Source of the DNA: Bacteroidales bacterium
GTDB taxonomy: Bacteria > Bacteroidota > Bacteroidia > Bacteroidales > GCA-2711565
Length of the DNA: 64,000 nt
Reading direction: 5' to 3'
NCBI GenBank assembly: GCA_028280405.1
Contig: JANQLW010000013.1
Coordinates: 70,902-134,901, forward strand
Of this stretch, positions 44,655 through 54,418 are shown piece after piece. A program made the position numbers and the translations under genes. Position 1 is the stretch's first letter, and the number at the start of each line of letters is the position of its first letter. Under the pieces are notes generated by a model. That model saw only the letters and a program-made list of their open reading frames with translations. It was not told the origin of the DNA and did no database searches.

Positions 44655-44765
44655 GATTTATAGAGAAGAGGGAAGAGATCAGGCTCGTTGAACCTCTAGC
44701 AACCTGTCCCGATAAATCGGGAAAAAGGTGCTACAACCTGGCTCGTTTTTGACGGGAATTATAAA
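44655..44765 (+). ncRNA. S-adenosylmethionine riboswitch (SAM-I type)
   Basis: Ordered conserved elements of the S-box: AGAGAAGAGGGAAGAGAT, CAGGCTCGTTGAACC, TAGCAACCTG, a hairpin with TCCCGATAAATCGGGA (44707-44722), then AAAGGTGCTACAACCTG. Located directly upstream of metH with its own promoter. The 3' boundary and expression platform are not certain; ATTTAT near 44656 and ATAAAT near 44761 may close P1. The leader beyond it (to 44862) has a weak hairpin, AAAGCA/TGCTTT at about 44824-44838, but no strong terminator, so translational control is possible. A 14-codon frame, MKFQSLYLQLIISG, at 44779-44823 lies in the leader. Confidence 0.85.
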
Positions 44766-44862
44766 TTAAAAGTAAACCATGAAATTTCAATCACTTTACT
44801 TACAATTAATAATTTCAGGATAAAGCAAATTGCTTTTAGTTTTATTAATTTGAAATTCGCTT

Positions 44863-47800
44863 ATGTCAACGAAAAAAAATATACATCAGGAAATAGAGAA
44901 AAGAGTTTTGGTTTTGGATGGAGCAATGGGAACCATGATCCAAAAATATAAACTCACTGAAAAAGATTATCGTGGCAAACGTTTTGCAAACTGGAAATCT
45001 GATTTAAAAGGGAACAATGATTTATTAAGCATCACGCAACCAGAAATTATTTATTCAATTCATAAGGAATATCTGGAAGCGGGAGCTGATATCATTGAAA
45101 CAAACACCTTTAATGCGAACAGCATTTCGATGGAAGATTATGCGATGGAAGATTTGGTACACGAACTAAATATTGAATCTGCAAAGATTGCAAAAAAAAC
45201 AGCTGAAGAGATCACAGCAATAAATCCGGACAAACCTCGATTTGTTGCCGGATCAATAGGACCAACAAACAAAACAACTTCCTTATCTCCAAAGGTAGAA
45301 GACCCATCTTATAGAGCAATTACTTTTGACGACATTTACGATTGCTATTATGAACAAGCATCTGCATTGCTTGAAGCAGATGTAGATCTGTTTCTGATTG
45401 AAACCATATTCGATACGCTAAATGCAAAAGCAGCCATCATGGCTATCGAAGATTTAATGGTCAAAAAAAATAAACGAATTCCGGTCATGGTATCCGGAAC
45501 CATCACTGATGCGAGTGGAAGAACGCTTTCGGGACAAACAGTAGAAGCCTTCTTAAACTCAGTATCACATATAGATTTATTTAGTATTGGACTAAATTGC
45601 TCTTTAGGAGCCAGAGATTTACGTCCGTATTTAGCCGAGCTTTCTGCAAAATCATCATCTTATATCAGTGTATATCCAAATGCAGGATTGCCAAACCAGT
45701 TCGGTGAGTATGATGAAACTCCGGAAGAAATGGCTATTCAGGTGAAAGATTTTACAGACAATAAATTTGTAAATATTATTGGAGGATGTTGCGGAACAAC
45801 TCCTGATCACATTCGTGAGTTTGCGAAATTGGTAGAATCGGCTCCTATACATCTAAGGAATAAAGAGGATGACATCCTCAAATTGAGTGGGCTGGAACCT
45901 CTAACAATTTTTGAGAATAGTAATTTTATCAATATTGGAGAAAGGACCAATGTTAGTGGCTCCATGAAATTTGCCCGATTAATCCGGGAAAAGAAATACG
46001 AAGAAGCTATTTCCATAGCGCATTCACAGGTTGAAGGAGGGGCTCAGGTTATTGACATTAACCTGGATGATGCGATGCTGGATAGTGAAGCCGAAATGGT
46101 AAAATTCTTAAACTATTTGGCTTCTGAACCTGAAATTGCAAAGCTTCCATTTATGATTGACTCATCAAAATGGTCGGTTATTGAAGCCGGACTAAAATGT
46201 GTTCAGGGGAGAGCCATTGTAAATTCCATCAGTTTAAAAGAGGGAGAAGAAGCCTTTATTGAAAGAGCTAAAAAAATAAAACTATATGGTGCTGCTGTAG
46301 TTGTAATGGCTTTCGATGAAGAAGGCCAGGCCAGTACTTATGAGCGAAGAATAGAAATATGTGAGCGGGCTTACAGAGTTTTGGTTGATAAAGTGGACTT
46401 CCCTGCTCAAGATATTATTTTCGATCCCAATATTTTGACAGTTGCTACAGGTATAGAAGAGCACAATTCCTATGCAGTAGACTTTATCAATACAATTAAA
46501 TGGATTAAAGAAAACTTACCTTTGGCAAAAGTCAGTGGTGGCGTTAGTAATCTTTCATTCTCTTTCAGAGGGAATAATATTGTCAGAGAAGCGATGCATT
46601 CAGCATTCCTGTATCATGCAATTAAAGCCGGCCTGGATATGGGAATCGTAAATCCGGGCATGCTTCAGATTTATGATGAGATCCCTAAAGATCTCCTGGA
46701 GCTTGTTGAAGATGTAATTTTAAACAGAAGGAAAGATGCTACAGACCGCCTGATTGTCTTTGCTGAAAAAATCAAGGCTACTGATAAAAAGGAAGAGAAA
46801 AAAGACGAATGGCGTGAACTGGAAGTAAAAAAACGTCTTCAGCATTCACTGGTAAAAGGAATCATGGACTTTATTGAAGAGGATGTGGAAGAAGCCCGAA
46901 AAGATTATTCCAGAGCTATTGAAGTCATTGAGGGCCCTCTCATGGATGGAATGAATGTGGTTGGAGATTTGTTTGGTTCCGGGAAAATGTTTTTACCTCA
47001 GGTAGTAAAGAGTGCCAGGGTAATGAAAAAGGCCGTAGCAAAACTACTACCTTATATTGAAGCTGAAAAAGATCAGAATGATGATATCTCCTCTACCGGA
47101 AAAATTCTTTTAGCTACGGTAAAAGGAGATGTTCATGATATCGGGAAAAATATTGTAGGGGTTGTTCTGGCCTGTAATAATTTTGAAGTAATCGATATGG
47201 GAGTGATGGTACCTACTGATAAAATTCTTCAAAAAGCAAAAGAAGAAAATGTGGATATTATTGGATTAAGCGGGCTTATTACACCATCTCTGGAAGAAAT
47301 GATCCACGTAGCACAAGAAATGGAGCGTCAGAATTTCAAAGTTCCATTATTAATTGGAGGAGCTACTACTTCCAAAATACATGCTGCTGTTAAAATCGAT
47401 CCTAATTACTCAAATTCTGTAATTCATGTAAGAGATGCTTCAAGAGCTGTAGGTGTTACCTCCAGTTTAGTTTCTGAAGAATTATCAATCGACTATATTG
47501 AAAAAGCGAAAGAAGAATACCAGGTCTTAAGAGATAAATATTATTCTAATAAAGAAGAAAAAGAATATATCAGCCTGGATGCAGCCAGGGCAAATGCACT
47601 GAAATTAAACTGGGAAGATCAGGAGTATTACAAACCACAATTTACGGGCATTAAGAAATTTGAAAACTATTCTTTAGAAGAAATTTCTAGATACATTGAC
47701 TGGACCTTTTTCTTTCATTCATGGAAAATTAACGGGAAATATCCTGCTATTTTCAATGATCCTGTAAAAGGAGAAGAAGCAAAAAAACTCTATGATGATG

Positions 47801-48537
47801 CTCAACAGATGTTAAAAGAAATCATTAATAAGAAAATGCTTCAGGCAAATGGTGTAATTGGGTTCTACCCTGCTAATTCAAATGTAGATGATATCATTCT
47901 TTATAAAGATAAAAACAGGACGGAGCAATTAGAAATTTTAAATTTATTAAGGAATCAGGAACTCAAAAAAAAGGGATATCCTAATTTATGTCTTTCTGAT
48001 TTTGTTGCACCTGTCTCAAGTAAGAAAGAAGATTATATCGGTTTATTTGTTGTTACTGCCGGTATCAACCTTGAAAAATGGACTTCAGTTTATGAGAAGG
48101 ACATGGATGATTATTCTTCAATAATGCTAAAAATTTTAGCAGATCGATTAGCTGAAGCTTATGCTGAATTAATTCATGAAGAGGTTAGAAAAGATTATTG
48201 GGGGTATTGTCCTGAGGAAAAAATGGGAATTTCAGCAATTTTAAAAGAAGAATATCAGGGCATTCGCCCGGCACCTGGTTATCCTGCTTGCCCTGAACAT
48301 TCTGAAAAGGGAAAAATATTTGAACTTTTAGAAGCCAACAGCTTAAGTATTGAATTAACTGAAAACTATGCAATGTATCCGGCAGCATCCGTAAGCGGGT
48401 ATTATTTTGCCAATAAAAATTCTCAGTATTTTAATGTTGGAAGAATGAGCAAAGATCAGGTTGAAGATTATGCCAATAGAAAGAATCTGGATGTAACAGA
48501 AGTAGAAAGATTATTAAACGCGAATTTAAACTATTAA
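44863..48537 (+). CDS. metH: Cobalamin-dependent methionine synthase
   Basis: Transfers methyl from methyl-THF via cobalamin to homocysteine. Full-length, 1224 residues, four modules. Homocysteine domain 1-325: [14 protein letters not shown] and the zinc cysteines in [10 protein letters not shown] and [10 protein letters not shown]. Methyl-THF domain about 350-620: [16 protein letters not shown] and [16 protein letters not shown]. Cobalamin domain about 660-880: the cap plus [14 protein letters not shown] with His758 as lower axial ligand and [16 protein letters not shown]-dependent reactivation domain to the end: [34 protein letters not shown] and [12 protein letters not shown]. So the cell needs B12 from synthesis or uptake. 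It is preceded by a SAM riboswitch and followed 3 nt later by metF. Confidence 0.98.
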   Translation: MSTKKNIHQEIEKRVLVLDGAMGTMIQKYKLTEKDYRGKRFANWKSDLKGNNDLLSITQPEIIYSIHKEYLEAGADIIETNTFNANSISMEDYAMEDLVHELNIESAKIAKKTAEEITAINPDKPRFVAGSIGPTNKTTSLSPKVEDPSYRAITFDDIYDCYYEQASALLEADVDLFLIETIFDTLNAKAAIMAIEDLMVKKNKRIPVMVSGTITDASGRTLSGQTVEAFLNSVSHIDLFSIGLNCSLGARDLRPYLAELSAKSSSYISVYPNAGLPNQFGEYDETPEEMAIQVKDFTDNKFVNIIGGCCGTTPDHIREFAKLVESAPIHLRNKEDDILKLSGLEPLTIFENSNFINIGERTNVSGSMKFARLIREKKYEEAISIAHSQVEGGAQVIDINLDDAMLDSEAEMVKFLNYLASEPEIAKLPFMIDSSKWSVIEAGLKCVQGRAIVNSISLKEGEEAFIERAKKIKLYGAAVVVMAFDEEGQASTYERRIEICERAYRVLVDKVDFPAQDIIFDPNILTVATGIEEHNSYAVDFINTIKWIKENLPLAKVSGGVSNLSFSFRGNNIVREAMHSAFLYHAIKAGLDMGIVNPGMLQIYDEIPKDLLELVEDVILNRRKDATDRLIVFAEKIKATDKKEEKKDEWRELEVKKRLQHSLVKGIMDFIEEDVEEARKDYSRAIEVIEGPLMDGMNVVGDLFGSGKMFLPQVVKSARVMKKAVAKLLPYIEAEKDQNDDISSTGKILLATVKGDVHDIGKNIVGVVLACNNFEVIDMGVMVPTDKILQKAKEENVDIIGLSGLITPSLEEMIHVAQEMERQNFKVPLLIGGATTSKIHAAVKIDPNYSNSVIHVRDASRAVGVTSSLVSEELSIDYIEKAKEEYQVLRDKYYSNKEEKEYISLDAARANALKLNWEDQEYYKPQFTGIKKFENYSLEEISRYIDWTFFFHSWKINGKYPAIFNDPVKGEEAKKLYDDAQQMLKEIINKKMLQANGVIGFYPANSNVDDIILYKDKNRTEQLEILNLLRNQELKKKGYPNLCLSDFVAPVSSKKEDYIGLFVVTAGINLEKWTSVYEKDMDDYSSIMLKILADRLAEAYAELIHEEVRKDYWGYCPEEKMGISAILKEEYQGIRPAPGYPACPEHSEKGKIFELLEANSLSIELTENYAMYPAASVSGYYFANKNSQYFNVGRMSKDQVEDYANRKNLDVTEVERLLNANLNY

Positions 48538-48540
48538 TAC

Positions 48541-49494
48541 ATGAATGTCATTGATCATTTTAAAGATCCTAAAACACACTTTTCATTTGAGTTATTGCCA
48601 CCTTTAAAAGGCCATAATCTTGAAAACATCTATAAAACCATTGATAATTTAATGGAGTTCGATCCGCTAAATATCAATATTACATACCATCAGGAGGAAA
48701 TCATATTTAAGAAATTAGAATCAGGCTTACATGAAAGGAAATCTATTCGAAAACGCCCTGGAACTGTTGCTATTTCCGCAGCCATTAAATACCACTATCC
48801 GGATGTACATGTAGTACCACATATTATTTGTGGTGGTTTTTCAAAAGATGCTACTGAATATGCTTTAATTGACCTTCATTTTCTGGGCATTGAAGATTTA
48901 TTAGTTCTTAGAGGAGATCCTTTAAAAAATCAAAGAAACTTCATCCCTGAAACAGATGGCCATGCCAATGCTTCTGAACTTGTAAAGCAAGTAAAAAACA
49001 TGAATAATGGTATTTACCTGGATAAGAAGACTGAAAATAATGCCAAAACAAATTTCACCATTGGAGTTGCCGGTTATCCTGAAAAGCATATGGAAGCTCC
49101 TAATATGGAAACAGATTTACAATATTTAAAAGCCAAAGTAGATGCCGGGGCAGAGTATATTGTAACCCAAATGTTTTTCGACAATCAGAATTTTTTCAAC
49201 TTCGTAGATAAGTGCAGAAAAATTGGAATTAATGTACCTATTATCCCAGGATTAAAACCGATTACAACCCTTAAAGATTTAGCTTTGCTTCCTAAAGTAT
49301 TCAGCATTGATATTCCGGACGAATTGGTCAAAAAGCTGGAAGCTTGTAAAACCAATCAGGATGCCTTTAATGCAGGAGTTGAATGGGGTATCAGTCAATC
49401 TCAGGAACTCATTGAATATGGAGTTCCTGCGCTTCATTTCTTTACCATTGGTATTTCTGATAATATTAAAGCCATAGCAAAAGAAATTTTTTAG
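48541..49494 (+). CDS. metF: 5,10-methylenetetrahydrofolate reductase
   Basis: FAD enzyme that makes the methyl-THF used by MetH. 317 residues, TIM barrel. Seen: HFSFELLPPLKGHNLENIY (catalytic Glu in FEL), INITYHQEE, HVVPHIICGGFSKDATEYALIDLHFLGIEDLLVLRGDP, FTIGVAGYPEKHMEA, and YIVTQMFFDNQNFFNF with the conserved QMFFD. The 3-nt spacing to metH implies translational coupling and shared control by the SAM riboswitch, so methyl donor and acceptor reactions are balanced. Stop is TAG; I see no strong terminator after it. Confidence 0.97.
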   Translation: MNVIDHFKDPKTHFSFELLPPLKGHNLENIYKTIDNLMEFDPLNINITYHQEEIIFKKLESGLHERKSIRKRPGTVAISAAIKYHYPDVHVVPHIICGGFSKDATEYALIDLHFLGIEDLLVLRGDPLKNQRNFIPETDGHANASELVKQVKNMNNGIYLDKKTENNAKTNFTIGVAGYPEKHMEAPNMETDLQYLKAKVDAGAEYIVTQMFFDNQNFFNFVDKCRKIGINVPIIPGLKPITTLKDLALLPKVFSIDIPDELVKKLEACKTNQDAFNAGVEWGISQSQELIEYGVPALHFFTIGISDNIKAIAKEIF

Positions 49495-49504
49495 GTTCAA
49501 ATAT

Positions 49505-49520
49505 ATAGAACACAGATAAC
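49505..49520. repeat. 16-bp repeat, copy B
   Basis: ATAGAACACAGATAAC, exact reverse complement of 13187-13202, in the gap after metF. A shorter inverted copy, TGTGTTCTA, closes the same gap near 49600-49608. Confidence 0.5.
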
Positions 49521-49616
49521 ACTAATATTACTGATTTTCAAGGATAAATCTTTGTTAATCTGTTTAATTCTTGTTATTCGTATTCTATAAAACCTTTACT
49601 GTGTTCTAAAAATAAA

Positions 49617-49624
49617 TATCTTTG
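49617..49624 (+). promoter_or_regulatory. -7 box of the GGGP synthase-family gene
   Basis: TATCTTTG matches TAnnTTTG, 17 nt before the ATG at 49641; a separate promoter from metF. Confidence 0.5.
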
Positions 49625-49640
49625 TTTAAAAGCTTAGCAG

Positions 49641-50378
49641 ATGAATATTTATCAATCCATTCTCAACAAAAAGAAAGAAAATAAAAAACAATTAGCAGTT
49701 TTAGTTGACCCGGACAAACCAAATGAAAAACAAGTAATTAACATTGCTAAGCTAGCTTCAGAAGCTAATGTTGATTTATTTTTTGTAGGAGGAAGTTTAT
49801 TAACTAATAACAACTTGGATATTTGTATTAAGTTATTAAAAGAAAATTCTACCATTCCGGTTGTTTTATTTCCAGGAAATACTTTACAAATGAGTAATAA
49901 AGCAGATGGGTTTTTATTTTTATCATTGATTTCCGGTAGAAATGCTGAAATGCTCATCGGCCGACAAGTTATATCAGCTCCATATTTAAAATTAAGTGGA
50001 TTGGAAGTTATTTCAACGGGCTATATGCTTGTAGATAGTGGTAAGCCAACAACAGTATCCTATATGAGCAATTCCACTCCTATTCCTTCTGATAAAAAAG
50101 ATATTGCTGCCTGTACAGCTATGGCAGGAGAAATGCTTGGGCTTAAGTTAATCTATATGGATGGGGGAAGTGGTGCAAAAAACCATATCCCGCTTGAAAT
50201 GATTGAAATGACAAGTAAAAGCATAGAGGCTCCGCTTATCATTGGAGGAGGTATTCGGGATGCCGAAACAGCCAAAAATATCGCAACAGCCGGAGCAGAT
50301 ATTGTTGTGGTTGGAAACAGGTTTGAAGAAAATCCCGATCTAATTAAAGAAATAGCAGAGGGAGTACATTCTATTTAA
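49641..50378 (+). CDS. Geranylgeranylglyceryl phosphate synthase family protein
   Basis: TIM-barrel prenyltransferase family that links a polyprenyl diphosphate to glycerol 1-phosphate; archaeal members start ether lipids, bacterial PcrB uses heptaprenyl diphosphate, and Bacteroidota encode a distinct group of uncertain physiological role. 245 residues. Motifs: LAVLVDPDKPNEKQ at the N-terminus, DLFFVGGSLLTNNNL, PVVLFPGNTLQMSNKADGFLFLSLISGRNAEMLIG, LKLIYMDGGSGAKNHIP, LIIGGGIRDAETA and VVVGNRFEE (glycerol phosphate binding). Single-gene unit with its own promoter; no partner lipid gene nearby. Confidence 0.9.
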   Translation: MNIYQSILNKKKENKKQLAVLVDPDKPNEKQVINIAKLASEANVDLFFVGGSLLTNNNLDICIKLLKENSTIPVVLFPGNTLQMSNKADGFLFLSLISGRNAEMLIGRQVISAPYLKLSGLEVISTGYMLVDSGKPTTVSYMSNSTPIPSDKKDIAACTAMAGEMLGLKLIYMDGGSGAKNHIPLEMIEMTSKSIEAPLIIGGGIRDAETAKNIATAGADIVVVGNRFEENPDLIKEIAEGVHSI

Positions 50379-50430
50379 TTGATTTCAAAAAAACAGTCAA
50401 TTTTGTTTAAGAATGATTTAAGCATAAATT

Positions 50431-50509
50431 GGGACGCCATCCTCTTTTCTGCAAATAACTACCAAATGTTTAATTTTTTAAGTTATTTGTGATTTTAGGA
50501 TGGCGTCCC
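50431..50509. repeat. Palindromic repeat with GGGACGCCATCCT arms, copy 2
   Basis: GGGACGCCATCCT (50431-50443) and AGGATGGCGTCCC (50497-50509) are perfect inverted arms, identical to those at 32225-32269. The interior differs and folds by itself: CAAATAACT (50452-50460) with AGTTATTTG (50481-50489). Lies between two plus-strand genes. Confidence 0.65.
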
Positions 50510-50570
50510 TGGAGTACAATCACACAATCAGGATTCTTATATTATTTATATTTATCTGCATAGAGAGTCT

Positions 50571-50578
50571 TATCTTTG
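50571..50578 (+). promoter_or_regulatory. -7 box of the adenine deaminase gene
   Basis: TATCTTTG matches TAnnTTTG, 18 nt ahead of the start codon at 50596. Confidence 0.5.
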
Positions 50579-50595
50579 TTTAAATTAGAAATATC

Positions 50596-52230
50596 ATGGA
50601 CTATACACTCAAAGGAAATATTGTTGATATCATCTCTCAAAAGATCTTTAAAGGAAGTATTCTTGTAAAAGATGGGGTTATCAAAGAAATAATTGCTGAT
50701 GATAGCATCATAGAAACTGATTATATCCTGCCAGGTTTAATTGATGCACATATTCATATTGAAAGCTCAATGTTAACTCCTGTAGAATTTGCTAAAGCCG
50801 CTGTTGTTAATGGTACTGTTGCAACAGTATCGGACCCTCATGAGATTGCAAATGTACTGGGAATAGATGGAGTAAAATTCATGATAGCAAACGGGCATAA
50901 AACTTCTTTCAAATTTTTCTTTGGCGCCCCTTCCTGTGTACCCGCCACAGGTTTTGAATCATCCGGCGCCCTTTTGGGAGAAAAAGAAACTGAAGAACTT
51001 TTAAAGATGGATGAAATTTATTATTTATCGGAAATGATGAATTTCCCGGGAGTTCTTTACGAAGATCATGAAGTGATGTCTAAACTTGCACTTGCGAAAA
51101 AGTATAATAAACCCGTAGACGGACATGCACCCGGAATTACAGGAAGTAATGCAAAGAAATATATTGAAGCCGGCATTAGTACTGATCATGAATGTTTTGG
51201 GATTGAGGAAGCCATAGAGAAAATTAAATACGGAATGAAGGTACTTATCCGTGAAGGAAGTGCAGCAAAGAATTTTGAAGACTTGATAGATCTGTTACAT
51301 GACTATCCCGATAAGGTTATGTTTTGTTCGGACGATAAACACCCCGATGATTTAATAAAAGGGCATATTAATGATTTGGTAAAACGCGCAATTCAAAAAG
51401 GATTTGAGCCAATTAAAGTTCTGAGGACCTGTATATATAATCCTATACAACATTATAAAATGAACGTAGGGATGCTTCAAAAAGGAGATGCAGCAGATAT
51501 GATTGTTGTGGATAATCTTTCAGATTTCAATGTTCTATCAACTTATATTGATGGGAAACTGGTAGCAAAAAACGGAAAATCACTATTAACTTCCGTCAAG
51601 GATGAAACCCCCAATAGATTTGAAGTTGATAAACTTGAACTATCTGATTTAAAAATATTTCCAAAGACAAATAAAATTAATGTTATTGAAGCAATAGAAG
51701 GACAACTGATTACTTCACGATTGGTATTTGATGCTAAAACAGAAGATGACAATGTAGTTAGCAATCCAAAAGATGATGTGTTGAAAATGATCGTTCTTAA
51801 TCGTTATAAAAAAAGCAAACCATCCATTGGTTTTATCAAAAACTTTGGGATAAAAAACGGAGCTATTGCCTCAACAGTTGCTCACGACAGTCATAACATT
51901 ATTGCTGTAGGAAGTGATGATGAAAATATCATGAAAGCGGTTAACCTTTTAATCGAATCAAAAGGAGGAATATCCTTGATCAAGAATGGGGAACAATATC
52001 ACTTACCTTTGCCTGTTGGAGGGATTATGTCTGATAAAGATGCTTTTCATGTTGCTAAAGCATATGAGCAAATAGATCGTAAAACAAAAGAAACCGGATG
52101 CAGTTTAAAAGCACCTTTTATGACTTTATCATTCATGGCCTTGCTTGTAATCCCGGAATTAAAGCTAAGTGATAAAGGGCTATTTGATGGGAATACATTT
52201 CAGTTTACCGATCTATTTTGTGAACAATAA
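50596..52230 (+). CDS. ade: Adenine deaminase
   Basis: Amidohydrolase that deaminates adenine to hypoxanthine, part of purine salvage; binuclear metal centre, cytoplasmic. 544 residues, typical of the Ade family. Seen: YILPGLIDAHIHIESSMLTPVEFAKAAVVNGTVATVSDPHEIANVLG (metal His pair and Glu), the FGAPSCVPATGFE segment, the later DGHAPGITG and STDHECFGIEEA (metal His), FCSDDKHPDDLIKGH (metal Asp), and the C-terminal domain with NTVAHDSHN-like STVAHDSHNIIAVG and LPLPVGGIMSD. Independent gene with its own promoter; the ArsR-type gene that follows 91 nt later is on the same strand but need not regulate it. Confidence 0.96.
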   Translation: MDYTLKGNIVDIISQKIFKGSILVKDGVIKEIIADDSIIETDYILPGLIDAHIHIESSMLTPVEFAKAAVVNGTVATVSDPHEIANVLGIDGVKFMIANGHKTSFKFFFGAPSCVPATGFESSGALLGEKETEELLKMDEIYYLSEMMNFPGVLYEDHEVMSKLALAKKYNKPVDGHAPGITGSNAKKYIEAGISTDHECFGIEEAIEKIKYGMKVLIREGSAAKNFEDLIDLLHDYPDKVMFCSDDKHPDDLIKGHINDLVKRAIQKGFEPIKVLRTCIYNPIQHYKMNVGMLQKGDAADMIVVDNLSDFNVLSTYIDGKLVAKNGKSLLTSVKDETPNRFEVDKLELSDLKIFPKTNKINVIEAIEGQLITSRLVFDAKTEDDNVVSNPKDDVLKMIVLNRYKKSKPSIGFIKNFGIKNGAIASTVAHDSHNIIAVGSDDENIMKAVNLLIESKGGISLIKNGEQYHLPLPVGGIMSDKDAFHVAKAYEQIDRKTKETGCSLKAPFMTLSFMALLVIPELKLSDKGLFDGNTFQFTDLFCEQ

Positions 52231-52298
52231 AAATAATTCCATATCAATCATATGATATATATACATATTTAGCTGTCTATCATATATATAATTTTTTA

Positions 52299-52306
52299 TA
52301 CTTTTG
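52299..52306 (+). promoter_or_regulatory. -7 box of the ArsR-family gene
   Basis: TACTTTTG matches TAnnTTTG and covers the TTG at 52304 that opens the longest frame; the real start is the ATG at 52322. Just upstream, 52247-52290 is almost pure A/T with the palindrome ATCATATGAT and a further ATCATATATATA, a possible operator. Confidence 0.5.
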
Positions 52307-52321
52307 TCTAAAAATTTACAC

Positions 52322-52621
52322 ATGGGAAACTTAGTTATAGACATTACGAAGTTAGAGATGGCAGCTAGTAAGTTACGTGCTATTGCTCATCCAATGCGCA
52401 TTGCCATCATTGATTTATTGAATACGAATTCTAAATTAAGCGTTACTGAAATTTATGAAAAGCTGGATTTGGAACAAGCATCTGCCTCTCATCACTTAAA
52501 TATCTTAAAAAACAAAGGTGTTTTAGCATCGAAAAGAGAAGGCAAAAAAATATATTATTCTTTGAAAAGCGTTGCCCTTACTGAAATTGTAGAATGTATT
52601 AATCGTTGTAACGAAGAATAA
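52322..52621 (+). CDS. ArsR/SmtB-family winged-helix repressor
   Basis: 99-residue DNA-binding protein. Winged helix-turn-helix visible: ASKLRAIAHPMRIAIIDLLN, KLSVTEIYEKLDLEQASASHHLNILKNKGVLASKREGKKIYYSL (recognition helix ASASHHLNIL and wing). The metal-binding ELCVCDL motif of classical ArsR is absent (it reads KLSVTEIYEKL), and only one late Cys pair region, VECINRCNEE, could take metal or thiol signals. Start chosen from the promoter position. Its stop codon directly touches the stop of the convergent Ig-like gene. The target is likely its own AT-rich promoter; nothing else is indicated. Confidence 0.85.
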   Translation: MGNLVIDITKLEMAASKLRAIAHPMRIAIIDLLNTNSKLSVTEIYEKLDLEQASASHHLNILKNKGVLASKREGKKIYYSLKSVALTEIVECINRCNEE

Positions 52622-54388
52622 TTATTTCAAATTCAGGGATTCTTCAAAATCCCAGTTTGCACGCACATCCAATTCTTTATCAAACAGGATAATTTTCTCG
52701 GCTTGTCTTTTCAAGCTATAATTTCCTGTATCCCATCGGCCATTTTTGTTCAAATCATGAATGGCCTTTATTTTATATTTACCCGGGATCATATACTCAA
52801 AAGTGATATCCTGATCCGAATTCAGTATTGTCTGCTTAATAACTTTATCTTTACTTATTAATTGAATGATCCATTGTTGGTCATCCTCTTCAATATTAAC
52901 CTTGAGAATCATCTTTCCATAATCTTCTATTGATTTTGCTTCAAATTCATATTCAATTGAATCATGGGTAAAATTCCGTAAAGAATATAAGGTAGAATCA
53001 GGTATAATTATTTTGTACTTTGCTTTTGGTTTAAGCTTTGTATTAAAGAAAACTTTTCTAAAAGTTGAATCTTTAAATAAGACAGGAACCTCAACCCTAT
53101 TGCTATCTTCCAACCATACAATAGCATTAAATTTATATTTGCGTAATGGATAATCAAAACTGAGCTCCACATTTTTATAAATATCAGCTTTCGATTTACT
53201 CAGATTGGTTTCTATTTTTAGTTTTTCCGCTTTGAGCCGATCTTCTTTTTCTTCCTCAGTTTCCTTTTTTTGTTTGCCGGGTTTTGGCTTGCTTTTTAGA
53301 ACATATTTAATGGTATCTAATACTCTCTGATCTGCGGTAATACTAAATTCAACGGTATCTTTAAATTCGGGATAAAACCATAAATTAATGGTATCCTTGG
53401 ATTTATTGATTTCACGGATAAATGATTTTTTGGTTGATTCAAAATTTAACGGATCTATTATAACTGTTGAACTAGGGTATTTTAAAATAATTTGAGCATG
53501 GTATTTTTTCACCAGTTTAGAATCCAATATTTCCTGAATAGAATCCTGTGCTTTAAACAATAATAATTCTGCAGGTTTTTTTTCATAATTTACCTTTGGC
53601 GCTTCAACCAATGTATCTATGGACAAGGAATCAGAAACGATACTATCACTTTTGGGCAATTGCTTATGTGGCCCTTCATACCAAGCATCTACTAATGTAT
53701 CTAAAAATGCAATATCTTCTGAAATCACATCATACAGATAATTAGTATTCTGATCTACTAAAGCAAATACTTTATATGGAACATCCCTTAAGTTATTAAT
53801 TATAAACTTGCCTTCTTTATCTGTTTGAGCTACATAATTAGGCCTAACTTTTAAGGGCAGGGAATCGATTGCAATTGTGTCAATATCGGTTGCATAAAGC
53901 ATTACTGAAACATTTTCAACCGGCTTAAGTGTTAATGCATCTTTCACCATACCCGAATAGGATAATGAATCTACAAAATCTCCGGTGGAAAAAACAAATT
54001 CAAAGTTTTTATATGGATTTCCTTCAGTTAGGTCTACTACGGCATCTCCTAAAAAAATGGTATAGGTAGTATTTTCTCTTAATTGTACATTTTCATCCAA
54101 CTTAATAACTAAGGATTTTTTTTTGGCTTTAATTTCCGGTTTTTTTGCCAAAGGAGGAGAAATTATTAATTGTTTATAAGCATTTCTCAATTGAATATAT
54201 TCGTTAAACTCAACATTTATTTCTTTTGCACTAAATTTAGCTGTACGGTTTTCCGGAATTGACTTTACAATTTCCGGGGGGATTTCATCTCTTGGGCCTC
54301 CCTGTGGAGTCATAGGCCTGGCACAAGTTACAAAAATGATTACACCAGTAATAAAGAGCAAAAAGTTAAAAGATGATTTTATATTCAT
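52622..54388 (-). CDS. Ig-like (Big_5) domain lipoprotein
   Basis: 588-residue lipoprotein, lipobox FVTC with Cys22 followed by ARPMTPQGGPRD, a conserved opening in Bacteroidota. Residues about 38-135 form a Big_5-type Ig fold (PPEIVKSIPENRTAKFSAKEINVEFNEYIQL ... NTTYTIFLGDAVVDLTEGN ... FEFVFSTGDFVDS). A second beta domain with a carboxypeptidase-regulatory look (GMVKDALTLKPVENVSVMLYA, DKEGKFIINNLRDVPYKVFALVD) follows, then a Lys/Glu-rich linker near 350-385 and C-terminal beta-rich repeats. Outer-membrane or periplasmic, function unknown; often a single-copy core gene in the phylum. The stop abuts that of the ArsR gene with no spacing. 30 nt upstream lies the deacetylase gene on the same strand. 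Confidence 0.85.
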   Translation of the reverse strand: MNIKSSFNFLLFITGVIIFVTCARPMTPQGGPRDEIPPEIVKSIPENRTAKFSAKEINVEFNEYIQLRNAYKQLIISPPLAKKPEIKAKKKSLVIKLDENVQLRENTTYTIFLGDAVVDLTEGNPYKNFEFVFSTGDFVDSLSYSGMVKDALTLKPVENVSVMLYATDIDTIAIDSLPLKVRPNYVAQTDKEGKFIINNLRDVPYKVFALVDQNTNYLYDVISEDIAFLDTLVDAWYEGPHKQLPKSDSIVSDSLSIDTLVEAPKVNYEKKPAELLLFKAQDSIQEILDSKLVKKYHAQIILKYPSSTVIIDPLNFESTKKSFIREINKSKDTINLWFYPEFKDTVEFSITADQRVLDTIKYVLKSKPKPGKQKKETEEEKEDRLKAEKLKIETNLSKSKADIYKNVELSFDYPLRKYKFNAIVWLEDSNRVEVPVLFKDSTFRKVFFNTKLKPKAKYKIIIPDSTLYSLRNFTHDSIEYEFEAKSIEDYGKMILKVNIEEDDQQWIIQLISKDKVIKQTILNSDQDITFEYMIPGKYKIKAIHDLNKNGRWDTGNYSLKRQAEKIILFDKELDVRANWDFEESLNLK

Positions 54389-54418
54389 GAATATTTTCTT
54401 TTCTACAAAGATGAAAAA

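Noticed and set aside
52247..52290. Replication origin or AT-rich DnaA region
   Set aside because: AT-rich, but no DnaA-box TTATCCACA-like sites and no dnaA/dnaN nearby; a local promoter/operator fits better.
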